From the NCBI RefSeq assembly GCF_005887635.2, contig NZ_CP040818.1, positions 3,006,501 to 3,070,500 on the forward strand: DNA of 64,000 nucleotides, written 5' to 3'. Position numbers and translations under genes: made by a program. Shown piece after piece: positions 56,456-64,000 of this stretch. The stretch comes from Paroceanicella profunda. Its GTDB lineage: Bacteria; Pseudomonadota; Alphaproteobacteria; Rhodobacterales; Rhodobacteraceae. The notes under the pieces were generated by a model that was given only the letters and a program-made list of their open reading frames with translations, ran no database searches and had not been told where the DNA came from. The stretch's first letter is position 1. Every line of letters starts with the position of its first letter.

Positions 56456-58840
56456 ATGACCATGGTGAACGACCGGGTGGCACGACCGCGGGGTATGGTA
56501 CGTGCGCTCTGCCTTGCGACATGGGCCGGCCTCATGACATCCGCAGTCCCGTTCTGGCCGGTGAACGCCCAGTCGATCCAGAGCACGCAGCGCTTCGATA
56601 CCATCGACGTGCGCGGCAACCGCCGGATCGAGGCCGAGACCATCCGGCTCTACTCCGGGCTCGAGGCCGGGAAGGCGTTCAGCGCGGAGGATCTCAACCT
56701 CGCCTCGCGCAAGATCTTCGCCACCGGCCTGTTCTCCGACGTGAACGTGCAGCCCTCCGGCGGCACCGTCGTGATCACCGTGACGGAGAACCCGACGATC
56801 AACCGGATCTCCTTCGAGGGCAACGACATCCTCGATGACGACACGCTCAACACCATCATCAACGAGCGCCCGCGCCGCGCCTACACCCGCGGCGGCGCGG
56901 AGGCGGACGCCCAGCTCATCATCGATGCCTACCGCCAGTCCGGCCGCTACGGCGCCGAGGTGAAGCCGGTGATCATCGAACAGCCGGACAACCGCGTCGA
57001 CCTGGTGTTCGAGGTGTTCGAGGGCGAGGTGACGGAGGTGGAAAGCATCACCTTCGTGGGCAACAAGCAGATCTCCTCGCGCCGCCTGCGCCGCTCGATC
57101 CAGACCCAGGAAGCCAACCTGCTGAGCTTCCTGTTCACCTCGGACAACTATGATCCGGACCGGCTGGAACTCGACAAGCAGATGCTGCGCCGCTACTACC
57201 TCGAGCACGGTTTCGTGGACTTCACGGTCCTCTCCGCCGCAGCCGAGCTGTCGGTGGACCGTACCGGGTTCTACGTGACCTTCGCCCTCGACGAGGGCGA
57301 GCAGTACACCTACGGCCCCGCCACGGTGAGCACGCAGGCCGCGGGCCTCGATCCGGCGGAGTTCGAGCCGCTGATCCAGACCACGGAAGGCGACACCTAC
57401 AACATCCGCGACGTTGAAAAGACCATCGACGAGATGACCTTCCTCGCCGGCCAGAAGGGCTACGCCTTCATCCAGGTGCGCCCGCAGGTGGTCAAGGACG
57501 AGGTGAACCACACCATCTCGATCGATTACCAGCTGGTCGAGGGCCCGAAGGTCTATGTCGAGCGCATCGACATCCGCGGCAACACCTCCACGCTGGACCG
57601 GGTGATCCGCCGCCAGTTCGACGTGGTGGAAGGCGACGCCTTCGACAGCCGTGCCATCGAGCGCGCGCGCCAGAACATCTCGGACCTGGACTTCTTCAGC
57701 AAGGAGGATGTCCGCGTCGAACCCGGCTCGGACGATGACCGCGCCGTCGTGGTCGTCGATGTCGAAGAGAAGCTCACCGGCTCACTGTCCTTCGGTGTGG
57801 GCTACTCGTCCTCGGACGGGCCCATCGGCAGCTTCGTGATCGCGGAGGACAACTTCCTCGGCCGCGGCCAGCAGGTCTCCACCCAGTTCGTGATCTCCGG
57901 CGAATACCAGTCGGTGGCCTTCGACTTCTTCGAACCCGCGCTGCTGGACCGCGACCTGGGAGCCGGCTTCAACGTCTACTACCGCCAGACCGACCGCACG
58001 GACGAAAGCTCCTACAACGAGACCAACATCGGCTTCCAGCCGCGCATGGTGTTCCCGCTGTCGGAGAGCGGCGATCTCGAGGTGCGCTACCGCATCTCTC
58101 AGGACGAGATCGACCCGATCGACCGCAGCGGCTCCCAGCGCACCTCGGAGTTCATCAAGGCGGAGGAGGGCACCCGCCTCACCTCCAGCATCGGCTACAC
58201 CTACACCTGGGACGAGCGCGACGACCCGGTGGAAACCCGCGCGGGCTGGCTGATGAAGATCAGCCAGGATTTCGCCGGCATCGGCGGCGATTCCTACTAC
58301 GTGAAGAACGTGGCCAGCATGAAGGGCTTCACCAGCTTCCTCGACGGCGACCTGGTGCTCTCCGCCGAAGTGGAAGGCGGCGCGCTGATCGGGTTTGACG
58401 ACGACACCACGGTGACCGAGCGCTTCTTCCTCGGCGGCGACACGTTCCGCGGCTTCACCTACGGCGGTTTCGGCCCGCGCGACCGCGGCACGGATTTCTC
58501 CGGCCACGGCGTGGACGACGCGCTCGGCGGCAACTTCTACGCCGTCACGCGCCTGCAGGCCTCGTTCCCGCTGGGCCTGCCGGACGATTACGGGCTTTAC
58601 GGCGGCTTCTTCGCCGATATCGGAACGCTCTGGGGCCTCGACAGCACCAGCATCACCAGCGCCAACGGCAACCAGACCCGCACGGTGGACGATGCCCCGA
58701 ACCTGCGCGCCGCCCTGGGTGTGAGCCTGTTCTGGGACAGCACCTTCGGCCCGCTCCGGTTCAACCTTGCCTATCCGGTGATGTCGGAGAAGGGCGATGA
58801 CAAGGAATACTTCCGTTTCACGGCCGGCACGCGCTTCTGA
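56456..58840 (+). CDS. bamA: Outer membrane protein assembly factor BamA
   Basis: BamA folds beta-barrel proteins into the outer membrane. The 794-residue precursor has a signal peptide (hydrophobic stretch near ALCLATWAGLMTSAVPFWP), then five POTRA repeats (first QRFDTIDVRGNRRIEAETIR, last KVYVERIDIRGNTSTLDRV) and the Omp85 barrel. The barrel includes the lid motif FFLGGDTFRGFTYGGFGPRD and the final LRFNLAYPV ... EYFRFTAGTRF strand ending in Phe. AAGAGGTAGAAAC precedes the ATG at 56456. It overlaps the next gene by 44 bases. Confidence 0.97.
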   Translation: MTMVNDRVARPRGMVRALCLATWAGLMTSAVPFWPVNAQSIQSTQRFDTIDVRGNRRIEAETIRLYSGLEAGKAFSAEDLNLASRKIFATGLFSDVNVQPSGGTVVITVTENPTINRISFEGNDILDDDTLNTIINERPRRAYTRGGAEADAQLIIDAYRQSGRYGAEVKPVIIEQPDNRVDLVFEVFEGEVTEVESITFVGNKQISSRRLRRSIQTQEANLLSFLFTSDNYDPDRLELDKQMLRRYYLEHGFVDFTVLSAAAELSVDRTGFYVTFALDEGEQYTYGPATVSTQAAGLDPAEFEPLIQTTEGDTYNIRDVEKTIDEMTFLAGQKGYAFIQVRPQVVKDEVNHTISIDYQLVEGPKVYVERIDIRGNTSTLDRVIRRQFDVVEGDAFDSRAIERARQNISDLDFFSKEDVRVEPGSDDDRAVVVVDVEEKLTGSLSFGVGYSSSDGPIGSFVIAEDNFLGRGQQVSTQFVISGEYQSVAFDFFEPALLDRDLGAGFNVYYRQTDRTDESSYNETNIGFQPRMVFPLSESGDLEVRYRISQDEIDPIDRSGSQRTSEFIKAEEGTRLTSSIGYTYTWDERDDPVETRAGWLMKISQDFAGIGGDSYYVKNVASMKGFTSFLDGDLVLSAEVEGGALIGFDDDTTVTERFFLGGDTFRGFTYGGFGPRDRGTDFSGHGVDDALGGNFYAVTRLQASFPLGLPDDYGLYGGFFADIGTLWGLDSTSITSANGNQTRTVDDAPNLRAALGVSLFWDSTFGPLRFNLAYPVMSEKGDDKEYFRFTAGTRF

Positions 58841-59579
58841 GCGCCTGCCGGTGCGTCACCGGTTCCGCTCCGCCGCCTTTGGCGCCCTGCTGATCGCGGC
58901 GGCGTCCGCTTCGGCGGCCTGGCCGGTCCTCGCGGAGGACCGGCTGCCGGTGGTGATCATCTACCAGGAGCAGTTGCTGGAGAAGTCCCTCGCCGGGCAG
59001 GAGTTCCGCCGCAAGGAGGAGCAGCGCACCAGCGAGCTGGTGGCCGAGCGCAAGCGCATCGACGCGGAGTTCGAGGCGGAGGAAAAGCGCCTCGCTGCTC
59101 TGCGCCCCACCGTCAGCCGCGAGGAATTTTCCAAGCTCGCCAAGGCTTTCGACGAGAAGGTGCAGGCCGCGCGCGAGGCGCAGGACCAGAAGGCCGCCGA
59201 GGTGTCCAGGGAATTCGAAGACAACCGCCGCGCCTTTTTCGAGGGGTTGCAGCCGGTGCTGGTGGAGGTGATGCAGACCTTCGGCGCCGGGGTGATGCTG
59301 GACGGGCGCAGCGTGCTTCTGGCGGATCCCGCGCTCGATGTCACCGGCGACGTGATCAGCCTGATGGACGCGCGCTTCCGCGCGGGAGACGGAGAGACCG
59401 GGCAGCCGGCCCCCGGGCCCGCGCCGCTGGAGAGCTACCCGCTTCCCGGCTTCAAGGTGATGCCGCATGACGTGCCCCAGCGCGAGGGCAACCCGCTGGC
59501 GGAGCCCGCCCCCGCCGGGCCGCCGGCCGCTCCTGCACTGCAGGACGGGGCCTCTCAATCGCCCGTGCCGCCCCGGTAA
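58797..59579 (+). CDS. OmpH/Skp family periplasmic chaperone
   Basis: Skp-like proteins hold unfolded outer-membrane proteins for BamA. The 260-residue protein has a long positive N-region, a signal helix (about 26-43, AAFGALLIAAASASAAWPVL), a coiled-coil core (KSLAGQEFRRKEEQRTSELV, RKRIDAEFEAEEKRLAALRP, DQKAAEVSREFEDNRRAFFE) and a Pro-rich tail from about residue 200. The ATG at 58797 lies inside bamA with GGAGAAGG upstream. A GTG at 58851 would give a shorter signal peptide but has no site. Confidence 0.9.
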   Translation: MTRNTSVSRPARASERLPVRHRFRSAAFGALLIAAASASAAWPVLAEDRLPVVIIYQEQLLEKSLAGQEFRRKEEQRTSELVAERKRIDAEFEAEEKRLAALRPTVSREEFSKLAKAFDEKVQAAREAQDQKAAEVSREFEDNRRAFFEGLQPVLVEVMQTFGAGVMLDGRSVLLADPALDVTGDVISLMDARFRAGDGETGQPAPGPAPLESYPLPGFKVMPHDVPQREGNPLAEPAPAGPPAAPALQDGASQSPVPPR

Positions 59580-59652
59580 CGCGCTACGGGCTTGACGCGC
59601 GCCGCCGCCGAATGTCTAACCGGCGCCGAATTCATCTCGTGAGGACAAGACA

Positions 59653-60150
59653 ATGGCAGGCGACGAGGACGTCACGGAACTGGGCTTCGCGGATCTCGAG
59701 ACCATCCAGCGGATGATCCCGCATCGCTACCCGTTCCTGTTTATCGATGCTGTGAAGGAGATCCGCCGCGGCGTGAGCGCGGTCGGCGTGAAGAACGTCA
59801 CCATCAACGAGCCGCATTTCCAGGGCCATTTCCCGGCGAAGCCGGTGATGCCCGGGGTGCTGATCGTCGAGGCGATGGCGCAGACCTCCGGCGTGCTGGT
59901 GGTCGACACGCTGGGCATGGCCGACCAGGGGCTGCTGGTCTACTTCATGACCCTCGACAAGTCGCGCTTCCGCAAGGTCGTGGTGCCGGGCGACCAGCTG
60001 GAACTGCACGTGAAGGTGCTGCGCGGGCGCGGCAAGATCTGGAAGTTCTGGGGCGAGGCGAAGGTGGGCGGTGAACTGGTGGCGGAAGCCGAGTATTCCG
60101 CGATGATCATCACGCCGGAAGACGCCCGCGCGAAAGGTGCCGCCACGTGA
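59653..60150 (+). CDS. fabZ: 3-hydroxyacyl-ACP dehydratase FabZ
   Basis: FabZ dehydrates 3-hydroxyacyl-ACP in fatty acid synthesis. The 165-residue hotdog protein has [20 protein letters not shown] and the active-site segment [20 protein letters not shown] with His and the downstream Glu. GTGAGGACAAGACA precedes the ATG. Its stop overlaps lpxA (GTGA), linking fatty acid and lipid A synthesis as in other proteobacteria. Confidence 0.97.
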   Translation: MAGDEDVTELGFADLETIQRMIPHRYPFLFIDAVKEIRRGVSAVGVKNVTINEPHFQGHFPAKPVMPGVLIVEAMAQTSGVLVVDTLGMADQGLLVYFMTLDKSRFRKVVVPGDQLELHVKVLRGRGKIWKFWGEAKVGGELVAEAEYSAMIITPEDARAKGAAT

Positions 60151-60947
60151 GCATTCACTCGGAGGCACGCATTCATCCCAGCTCCGTCATCGAGGACGGA
60201 GCGACCATCGGCGCCGGCTGCGTGATCGGCCCGTTCTGCACCGTGGGCCCGGACGTGCGCCTCGCGGAGCGGGTGGAACTCATCTCCCATGTCGCGGTGG
60301 CCGGCCACACCGAGGTGGGCAACGACACCCGGATCTGGCCCTTCGCCTCCATCGGCCACCAGCCGCAGGACCTGAAGTACCGTGGCGAGGCCACGCGCCT
60401 GGTGATCGGCGCCCGCAACATGATCCGCGAGCATGTGACCATGAACCCCGGCACCGAAGGCGGCGGCGGGGTGACCCGGGTCGGCGACGGCGGCCTGTTC
60501 ATGGTGGCGGTGCACATCGGGCATGACTGCATCGTCGGCGACGGCGTGGTTCTGGCCAACAACGCCACGCTGGGCGGCCATGTGCAGATGGGCGACAACG
60601 TGGTGATGGGCGGGCTTTCGGCCGTGCACCAGTGGTGCCGCGTGGGCCGCGGGGCGATGATCGGCGGCGTGAGCGGCGTGGTGAATGACGTGATCCCGCA
60701 CGGGCTGGTGACCGGGGACCGCGCGCGCCTGCACGGGCTGAACCTCGTCGGGCTGAAGCGCCGCGGTGTGCCGCGCGACGAGCTGAACGCCCTGCGCGCC
60801 GCCTACAAGGCCCTGTTCGTGGACGGGGAAGGCCCGCTGGCGGACCGGGCGCGCGCCGTCTCCGACGCCTGGCCCGAACACGCGCTGGTGGCCGAGATCG
60901 CCGGCTTCATCCTGGCGGACAGCTCGCGCTCCTTCTGCACGCCATGA
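60147..60947 (+). CDS. lpxA: UDP-N-acetylglucosamine acyltransferase LpxA
   Basis: LpxA adds the first 3-hydroxyacyl chain to UDP-GlcNAc in lipid A synthesis. The 266-residue protein is a left-handed beta-helix with hexapeptide repeats (AIGAG/VIGPF-type turns) and the catalytic His in [40 protein letters not shown] is the typical C-terminal helix region. It starts with GTG overlapping fabZ and ends overlapping the lpxI start (ATGA). Confidence 0.97.
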   Translation: MSIHSEARIHPSSVIEDGATIGAGCVIGPFCTVGPDVRLAERVELISHVAVAGHTEVGNDTRIWPFASIGHQPQDLKYRGEATRLVIGARNMIREHVTMNPGTEGGGGVTRVGDGGLFMVAVHIGHDCIVGDGVVLANNATLGGHVQMGDNVVMGGLSAVHQWCRVGRGAMIGGVSGVVNDVIPHGLVTGDRARLHGLNLVGLKRRGVPRDELNALRAAYKALFVDGEGPLADRARAVSDAWPEHALVAEIAGFILADSSRSFCTP

Positions 60948-61792
60948 GGCTGGGCATCATTGCCGGAACCGGTGCGCTGCCGCGGCTCATCGCGGAGGAG
61001 GAGCGCCGTCTCGGCAGGCCACCGCTGGTGGTGACCTTCGAGGGCACCGAGATCGACTGGCTTTCGGGCTTTGATCACGTCCACCTGCCGTTCGAGAAGG
61101 CCGGCCGGCTGTTCCGCGCCCTGCGCGGTGCCGGCTGCGAGACCCTCACCTTCGCCGGCGCGATGCAGCGCCCGCGCCTCAACCCCATCCGGTTCGACTT
61201 TGCCGCGGTGCGCATCGCGGCGAAGGTGTTCCAGTTGCTGAAATCCGGCGATGACGCGATGTTGCGGGGCTTTGCCGCGGTGCTGGAGGCAGAGGGCTTC
61301 CGCGTGGCAGCGCCGCACAGCTTCCTGCAGGGGCTGCTGGCGGAGGAGGGCGTGCTCACCCGTCAGCAGCCTTCCGAGGCGGACCGGGCCGACGCCGCAC
61401 GCGCCGCGCTTCTGGCGCGCCATCTCGGCGCGGCGGATGTCGGGCAAGGCGCGGTGGTGGCCCAGGGCCTGTGCCTCGGGCTGGAGACCCTGCAGGGCAC
61501 CGACGCCATGCTCGACTTCGTGGCCCGCACGGCGCCCGGCCTGCGGCCGGACCCGGAGGGCGGCCGCGGCGTGTTGCTGAAGGCGCCGAAACCGGGGCAA
61601 GACTGGCGGGTGGACCTGCCGGCGATCGGGGCGCACACCCTGAAGGGCGCCCATGCGGCCGGGCTCGCCGGCGTGGTGGTCGAGGCCGGCGGCGTGCTGC
61701 TCCTCGGGCGCGACGAGCTGATCGCGGAGGCCGACAGGCTGGGCCTGTTCCTCTGGGGGCGGCCGGTGACGGTGACGGACCAGGCCTCCTGA
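60944..61792 (+). CDS. lpxI: UDP-2,3-diacylglucosamine diphosphatase LpxI
   Basis: LpxI hydrolyses UDP-2,3-diacylglucosamine to lipid X; it replaces LpxH in many alphaproteobacteria. The 282-residue protein begins [20 protein letters not shown] and has [39 protein letters not shown], the [20 protein letters not shown] segment and [20 protein letters not shown]. The start overlaps the lpxA stop. Identification also rests on its position between lpxA and lpxB. Confidence 0.95.
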   Translation: MRLGIIAGTGALPRLIAEEERRLGRPPLVVTFEGTEIDWLSGFDHVHLPFEKAGRLFRALRGAGCETLTFAGAMQRPRLNPIRFDFAAVRIAAKVFQLLKSGDDAMLRGFAAVLEAEGFRVAAPHSFLQGLLAEEGVLTRQQPSEADRADAARAALLARHLGAADVGQGAVVAQGLCLGLETLQGTDAMLDFVARTAPGLRPDPEGGRGVLLKAPKPGQDWRVDLPAIGAHTLKGAHAAGLAGVVVEAGGVLLLGRDELIAEADRLGLFLWGRPVTVTDQAS

Positions 61793-61854
61793 AGGGGCCG
61801 CCGGCCGGGCAGGCCGGGTTGAGCGGCCGCCAGTGGCCGGAACAGGGAGAGGAC

Positions 61855-63048
61855 ATGGGCACGCGGACCATCTTCATCGTGGCGGGGGAGCCTTCGGGAG
61901 ACCGGCTCGGCGCCGAGCTGATGCGCGCCCTGCGCCGGCGCTCGGCCGACGAGATCCGCTTCGAGGGGGTCGGCGGGCCGCAGATGGAGGCCGAGGGGCT
62001 GAGCTCGCTGTTCCCGATCTCCGATATCGCCGTGCTCGGGGTGTTCGAGATCCTGCCGCGGCTGCGCCTGCTCCTGCGCCGGATCAACGAGACAGCCCGG
62101 GCCTGCATCGCCAGCGGCGCGGACGCGCTGGTGACCATCGATGCGCCGGGCTTCTCGCTGCGGGTCTCGCCCAAGGTGAAGGCGGCGCGGCCGGAGATCC
62201 GGACCATCCATTACGTGGCGCCCTCGGTCTGGGCCTGGCGGCCGAACCGGGCGAAGCTGATGGCCCGCCACACCGACCACGTTCTGGCGCTGCTGCCCTT
62301 CGAGCCGCCCTACATGACGGAAGTCGGCATGGGCTGCGACTTCGTCGGCCACCCGATCGCCGAGCTGGAGCCGCCGCCGGCCGCGGAGATCGAGCAGTTC
62401 CGCGACGGGTTCGCAAGCCGGCCCATCCTGCTGGTGCTGCTGGGCAGCCGGCGCTCCGAGGTGGCCCGGCTGGGGCCGATCTTCGGCGAGACGGTGGCGC
62501 AGCTCGCGCAGGCCGTGCCGGGGTTGCAGGTGGTGATCCCGGCGGCGGGCGCGGTGATCGAGGATGTCGAGGCGATGGTGGCCACTTGGCCGGTGCCGGT
62601 GCACCTGCTGGACCCGCGCGGGATGGCGCCGGCGGCGTCCGAGGCGCGCAAGTTCCTCGCCTTCGCCGGGGCGGATGTGGCGCTGGCGGCGTCCGGCACG
62701 GTGGTGATGGAGCTCGCGGCAATGGGTTGCCCGATGGTCGCCGGCTACAAGCTCAACGCCCTCACCGCCTTCGTGGTGCGCCGGCTGCTGCGGGTGAAAT
62801 CCGGTAACCTCGTGAACCTGCTTACCGACAGCGATGTGGTTCCCGAGTTCTACCAGGAGGATTGCACGCCGGACGCGCTGGCCGGGGCGCTGCTGCCGCT
62901 GTTCATGCGCGGCGCGGAACGGGCGGCCCAACTCGCCGCCGAGGCCGAGGCGATGCGGGCCATCGGCCGGGGCGGGGAGCCGCCGTCCGACCGCGCGGCC
63001 TCCGCGGTGCTGCGTGTCATCGGCGCGCCGGAGGCCGGGACGCCCTAG
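61855..63048 (+). CDS. lpxB: Lipid-A-disaccharide synthase LpxB
   Basis: LpxB joins lipid X and UDP-diacylglucosamine to the disaccharide core of lipid A. The 397-residue GT19 protein has the start TIFIVAGEPSGDRLGAELMR, VTIDAPGFSLRVSPKVKAA, HYVAPSVWAWRPNRAK, LLPFEPPYMTEVGMGCDFVG, and LAASGTVVMELAAMGCPMVA. GGGAGAGGAC precedes the ATG. Its stop codon shares CTAG (63045-63048) with the stop of the convergent YbaK-like gene. Confidence 0.97.
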   Translation: MGTRTIFIVAGEPSGDRLGAELMRALRRRSADEIRFEGVGGPQMEAEGLSSLFPISDIAVLGVFEILPRLRLLLRRINETARACIASGADALVTIDAPGFSLRVSPKVKAARPEIRTIHYVAPSVWAWRPNRAKLMARHTDHVLALLPFEPPYMTEVGMGCDFVGHPIAELEPPPAAEIEQFRDGFASRPILLVLLGSRRSEVARLGPIFGETVAQLAQAVPGLQVVIPAAGAVIEDVEAMVATWPVPVHLLDPRGMAPAASEARKFLAFAGADVALAASGTVVMELAAMGCPMVAGYKLNALTAFVVRRLLRVKSGNLVNLLTDSDVVPEFYQEDCTPDALAGALLPLFMRGAERAAQLAAEAEAMRAIGRGGEPPSDRAASAVLRVIGAPEAGTP

Positions 63049-63509
63049 CCCAGGGGGGTGACCACCGCGCCCGTCGCCTCCGCCAGAACGGCGGGGGAGA
63101 CCCGGAACACCGCGTTCGGCGAGCCCGCCGCGGCCCAGACCGTGTCGAAGCCGAGCAGGGTCGGGTCCATGAACACCCGCGGCGCCTCCAGGTGGCCGAT
63201 GGGCGACACGCCGCCGATGGCAAACCCGGTGCGTGCCCGCACTTCCGCCGCATCGGCCCGCCCGAGTTCCGTGCCGCAGGCGCGCGACGCGATCTCGGGA
63301 TCCACCCGGTTTCCGCCCGCCACCAGCAACAGCACCAGCGTGCCGTCGCCACCGGCGAAGATCAGCGATTTCACGATCTGGTTCACCGCGCAGCCACAGG
63401 CCGCCGCGGCCTCGGCGGCGGTGCGGGTGCTGGCGTCCATCTCCCGCAGCGCGATGTCGAGGCCGAGCGCCTCGGCCGCGGCGCGCACGCGCTTCACACT
63501 CTTGCTCAT
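63045..63509 (-). CDS. YbaK/prolyl-tRNA-editing family deacylase
   Basis: Members hydrolyse mischarged aminoacyl-tRNA, usually Cys-tRNA-Pro or Ala-tRNA-Pro. The 154-residue protein has the substrate-pocket segment AACGCAVNQIVKSLIFAGGD with the conserved Lys, TGFAIGGVSPIGHLEAPRVF, and VWAAAGSPNAVFRVSPAVLA. The particular tRNA is not clear. The ATG at 63509 has AGGGGGGG upstream. It lies downstream of gltA on the same strand after a hairpin, and converges on lpxB. Confidence 0.9.
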   Translation of the reverse strand: MSKSVKRVRAAAEALGLDIALREMDASTRTAAEAAAACGCAVNQIVKSLIFAGGDGTLVLLLVAGGNRVDPEIASRACGTELGRADAAEVRARTGFAIGGVSPIGHLEAPRVFMDPTLLGFDTVWAAAGSPNAVFRVSPAVLAEATGAVVTPLG

Positions 63510-63533
63510 CGCGAGCCCCCCCTCACATGCGAA

Positions 63534-63560
63534 GGCCGGGGTGGCTGCACCACCCCGGCC
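63534..63560 (-). terminator. 11-bp hairpin after gltA
   Basis: GGCCGGGGTGG (63534-63544) pairs perfectly with CCACCCCGGCC (63550-63560) around a 5-base loop, 26 bases past the gltA stop. Only TT follows on the minus strand, so the T run is minimal. It is a probable terminator in this GC-rich genome. Confidence 0.65.
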
Positions 63561-63586
63561 CGTTGTCTGCGGCCTGTCGACGGCGC

Positions 63587-64000
63587 TCAGCGCTTCTCGA
63601 CATCCGTGTAGTCGCGGTAGGTGGCACCGGTGTAGAGCTGCCGCGGGCGGCCGATCTTCTGCACCGGCTCCTCCAGCATCTCCTTCCACTGCGAGATCCA
63701 GCCCACGGTCCGCGCCAGAGCGAAGATCGGGGTGAACAGCTCGGTCGGGAAGCCCATGGCCTCCAGGATGATGCCCGAGTAGAAGTCCACGTTCGGGTAG
63801 AGCTTCTTCTCCTTGAAGTACGGGTCCTCCAGCGCGATGCGCTCGAGTTCCTGCGCCACCTGGAGCAGCGGGTTGTCGGCGACGCCGAGCAGGTCCAGCA
63901 CTTCCTTGGCGGTCTGCTGCATCACCTTCGCGCGCGGATCGAAGTTCTTGTACACGCGGTGGCCGAAGCCCATGAGGCGGAAGGGATCGTTCTTGTCCTT
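63587..64000 (-). CDS. gltA: Citrate synthase, 5' part off the window edge
   Basis: The last 137 codons of citrate synthase, which condenses oxaloacetate and acetyl-CoA. Visible are [20 protein letters not shown] with the active-site His, [20 protein letters not shown], where the Asp of VDFYSG is the catalytic base, and the C-terminal [14 protein letters not shown]. The frame is open to the window edge. No hint of a methylcitrate synthase is seen, but the N-terminus is missing. Confidence 0.95.
   Translation of the reverse strand, partial: KDKNDPFRLMGFGHRVYKNFDPRAKVMQQTAKEVLDLLGVADNPLLQVAQELERIALEDPYFKEKKLYPNVDFYSGIILEAMGFPTELFTPIFALARTVGWISQWKEMLEEPVQKIGRPRQLYTGATYRDYTDVEKR

Overview
The window is very GC-rich bacterial chromosome from an alphaproteobacterium, most likely of the Rhodobacteraceae/Roseobacter group. 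This rests on gene content and order: a cbb3 oxidase operon ccoNOQP next to an FnrL-type regulator with FNR boxes, the CckA hybrid kinase, an LpxI-type lipid A enzyme, and the block pyrH-frr-uppS-cdsA-dxr-rseP-bamA-ompH-fabZ-lpxA-lpxI-lpxB. No prophage, insertion sequence, CRISPR array or tRNA/rRNA gene was seen. The species is not identified.

Layout. 1-8.3 kb: microaerobic respiration (ccoG, ccoP, ccoQ, ccoO, ccoN and fnrL on the minus strand), with a DUF2270 membrane protein gene inserted on the opposite strand between ccoP and ccoG. 8.5-15 kb: a GST-like protein, queG, a periplasmic TPR protein, a YeeZ-like SDR, a pyridoxamine-phosphate-oxidase-like flavoprotein and an amidase. 15-31.5 kb: purine salvage (amn-ade), a nucleotide-sugar epimerase, free methionine sulfoxide reductase, pepN, malate synthase G, a class I amidotransferase-like hydrolase, gamma-glutamyltransferase and an RsmB-like RNA methyltransferase. 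32-42.4 kb: cckA, a hotdog thioesterase, an enoyl-CoA hydratase-like protein, ctaA, trmJ, icd, an SH3-like protein and pheT. 42.8-48.1 kb: a 956-residue fused double glycosyltransferase, an aromatic/aspartate aminotransferase and an ornithine-cyclodeaminase-like gene. 48.2-63 kb: rpsB-tsf, an orphan sulfotransferase, then the long envelope and translation operon. 63-64 kb: a YbaK-like deacylase and the 3' end of gltA.

How genes work together: amn and ade turn AMP into adenine and then hypoxanthine. gltA, icd and glcB belong to the TCA/glyoxylate network. FnrL is the likely activator of ccoNOQP and of ccoG through two FNR boxes. pyrH to lpxB serve nucleotide, isoprenoid, phospholipid, outer-membrane protein and lipid A synthesis, with several start/stop overlaps of the GTGA or ATGA type.

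The most unusual property is the set of tandem repeats in long spacers of the first 40 kb. Unit sizes are 6, 7, 8, 15, about 18, 39-40, about 42 and about 157-160 bp, and each spacer has a different unit. The 7-bp array (27 copies) lies inside an open reading frame continuous with a flavoprotein gene, so copy-number slippage could change an N-terminal extension. The last 24 kb, mostly essential operons, has no such arrays.
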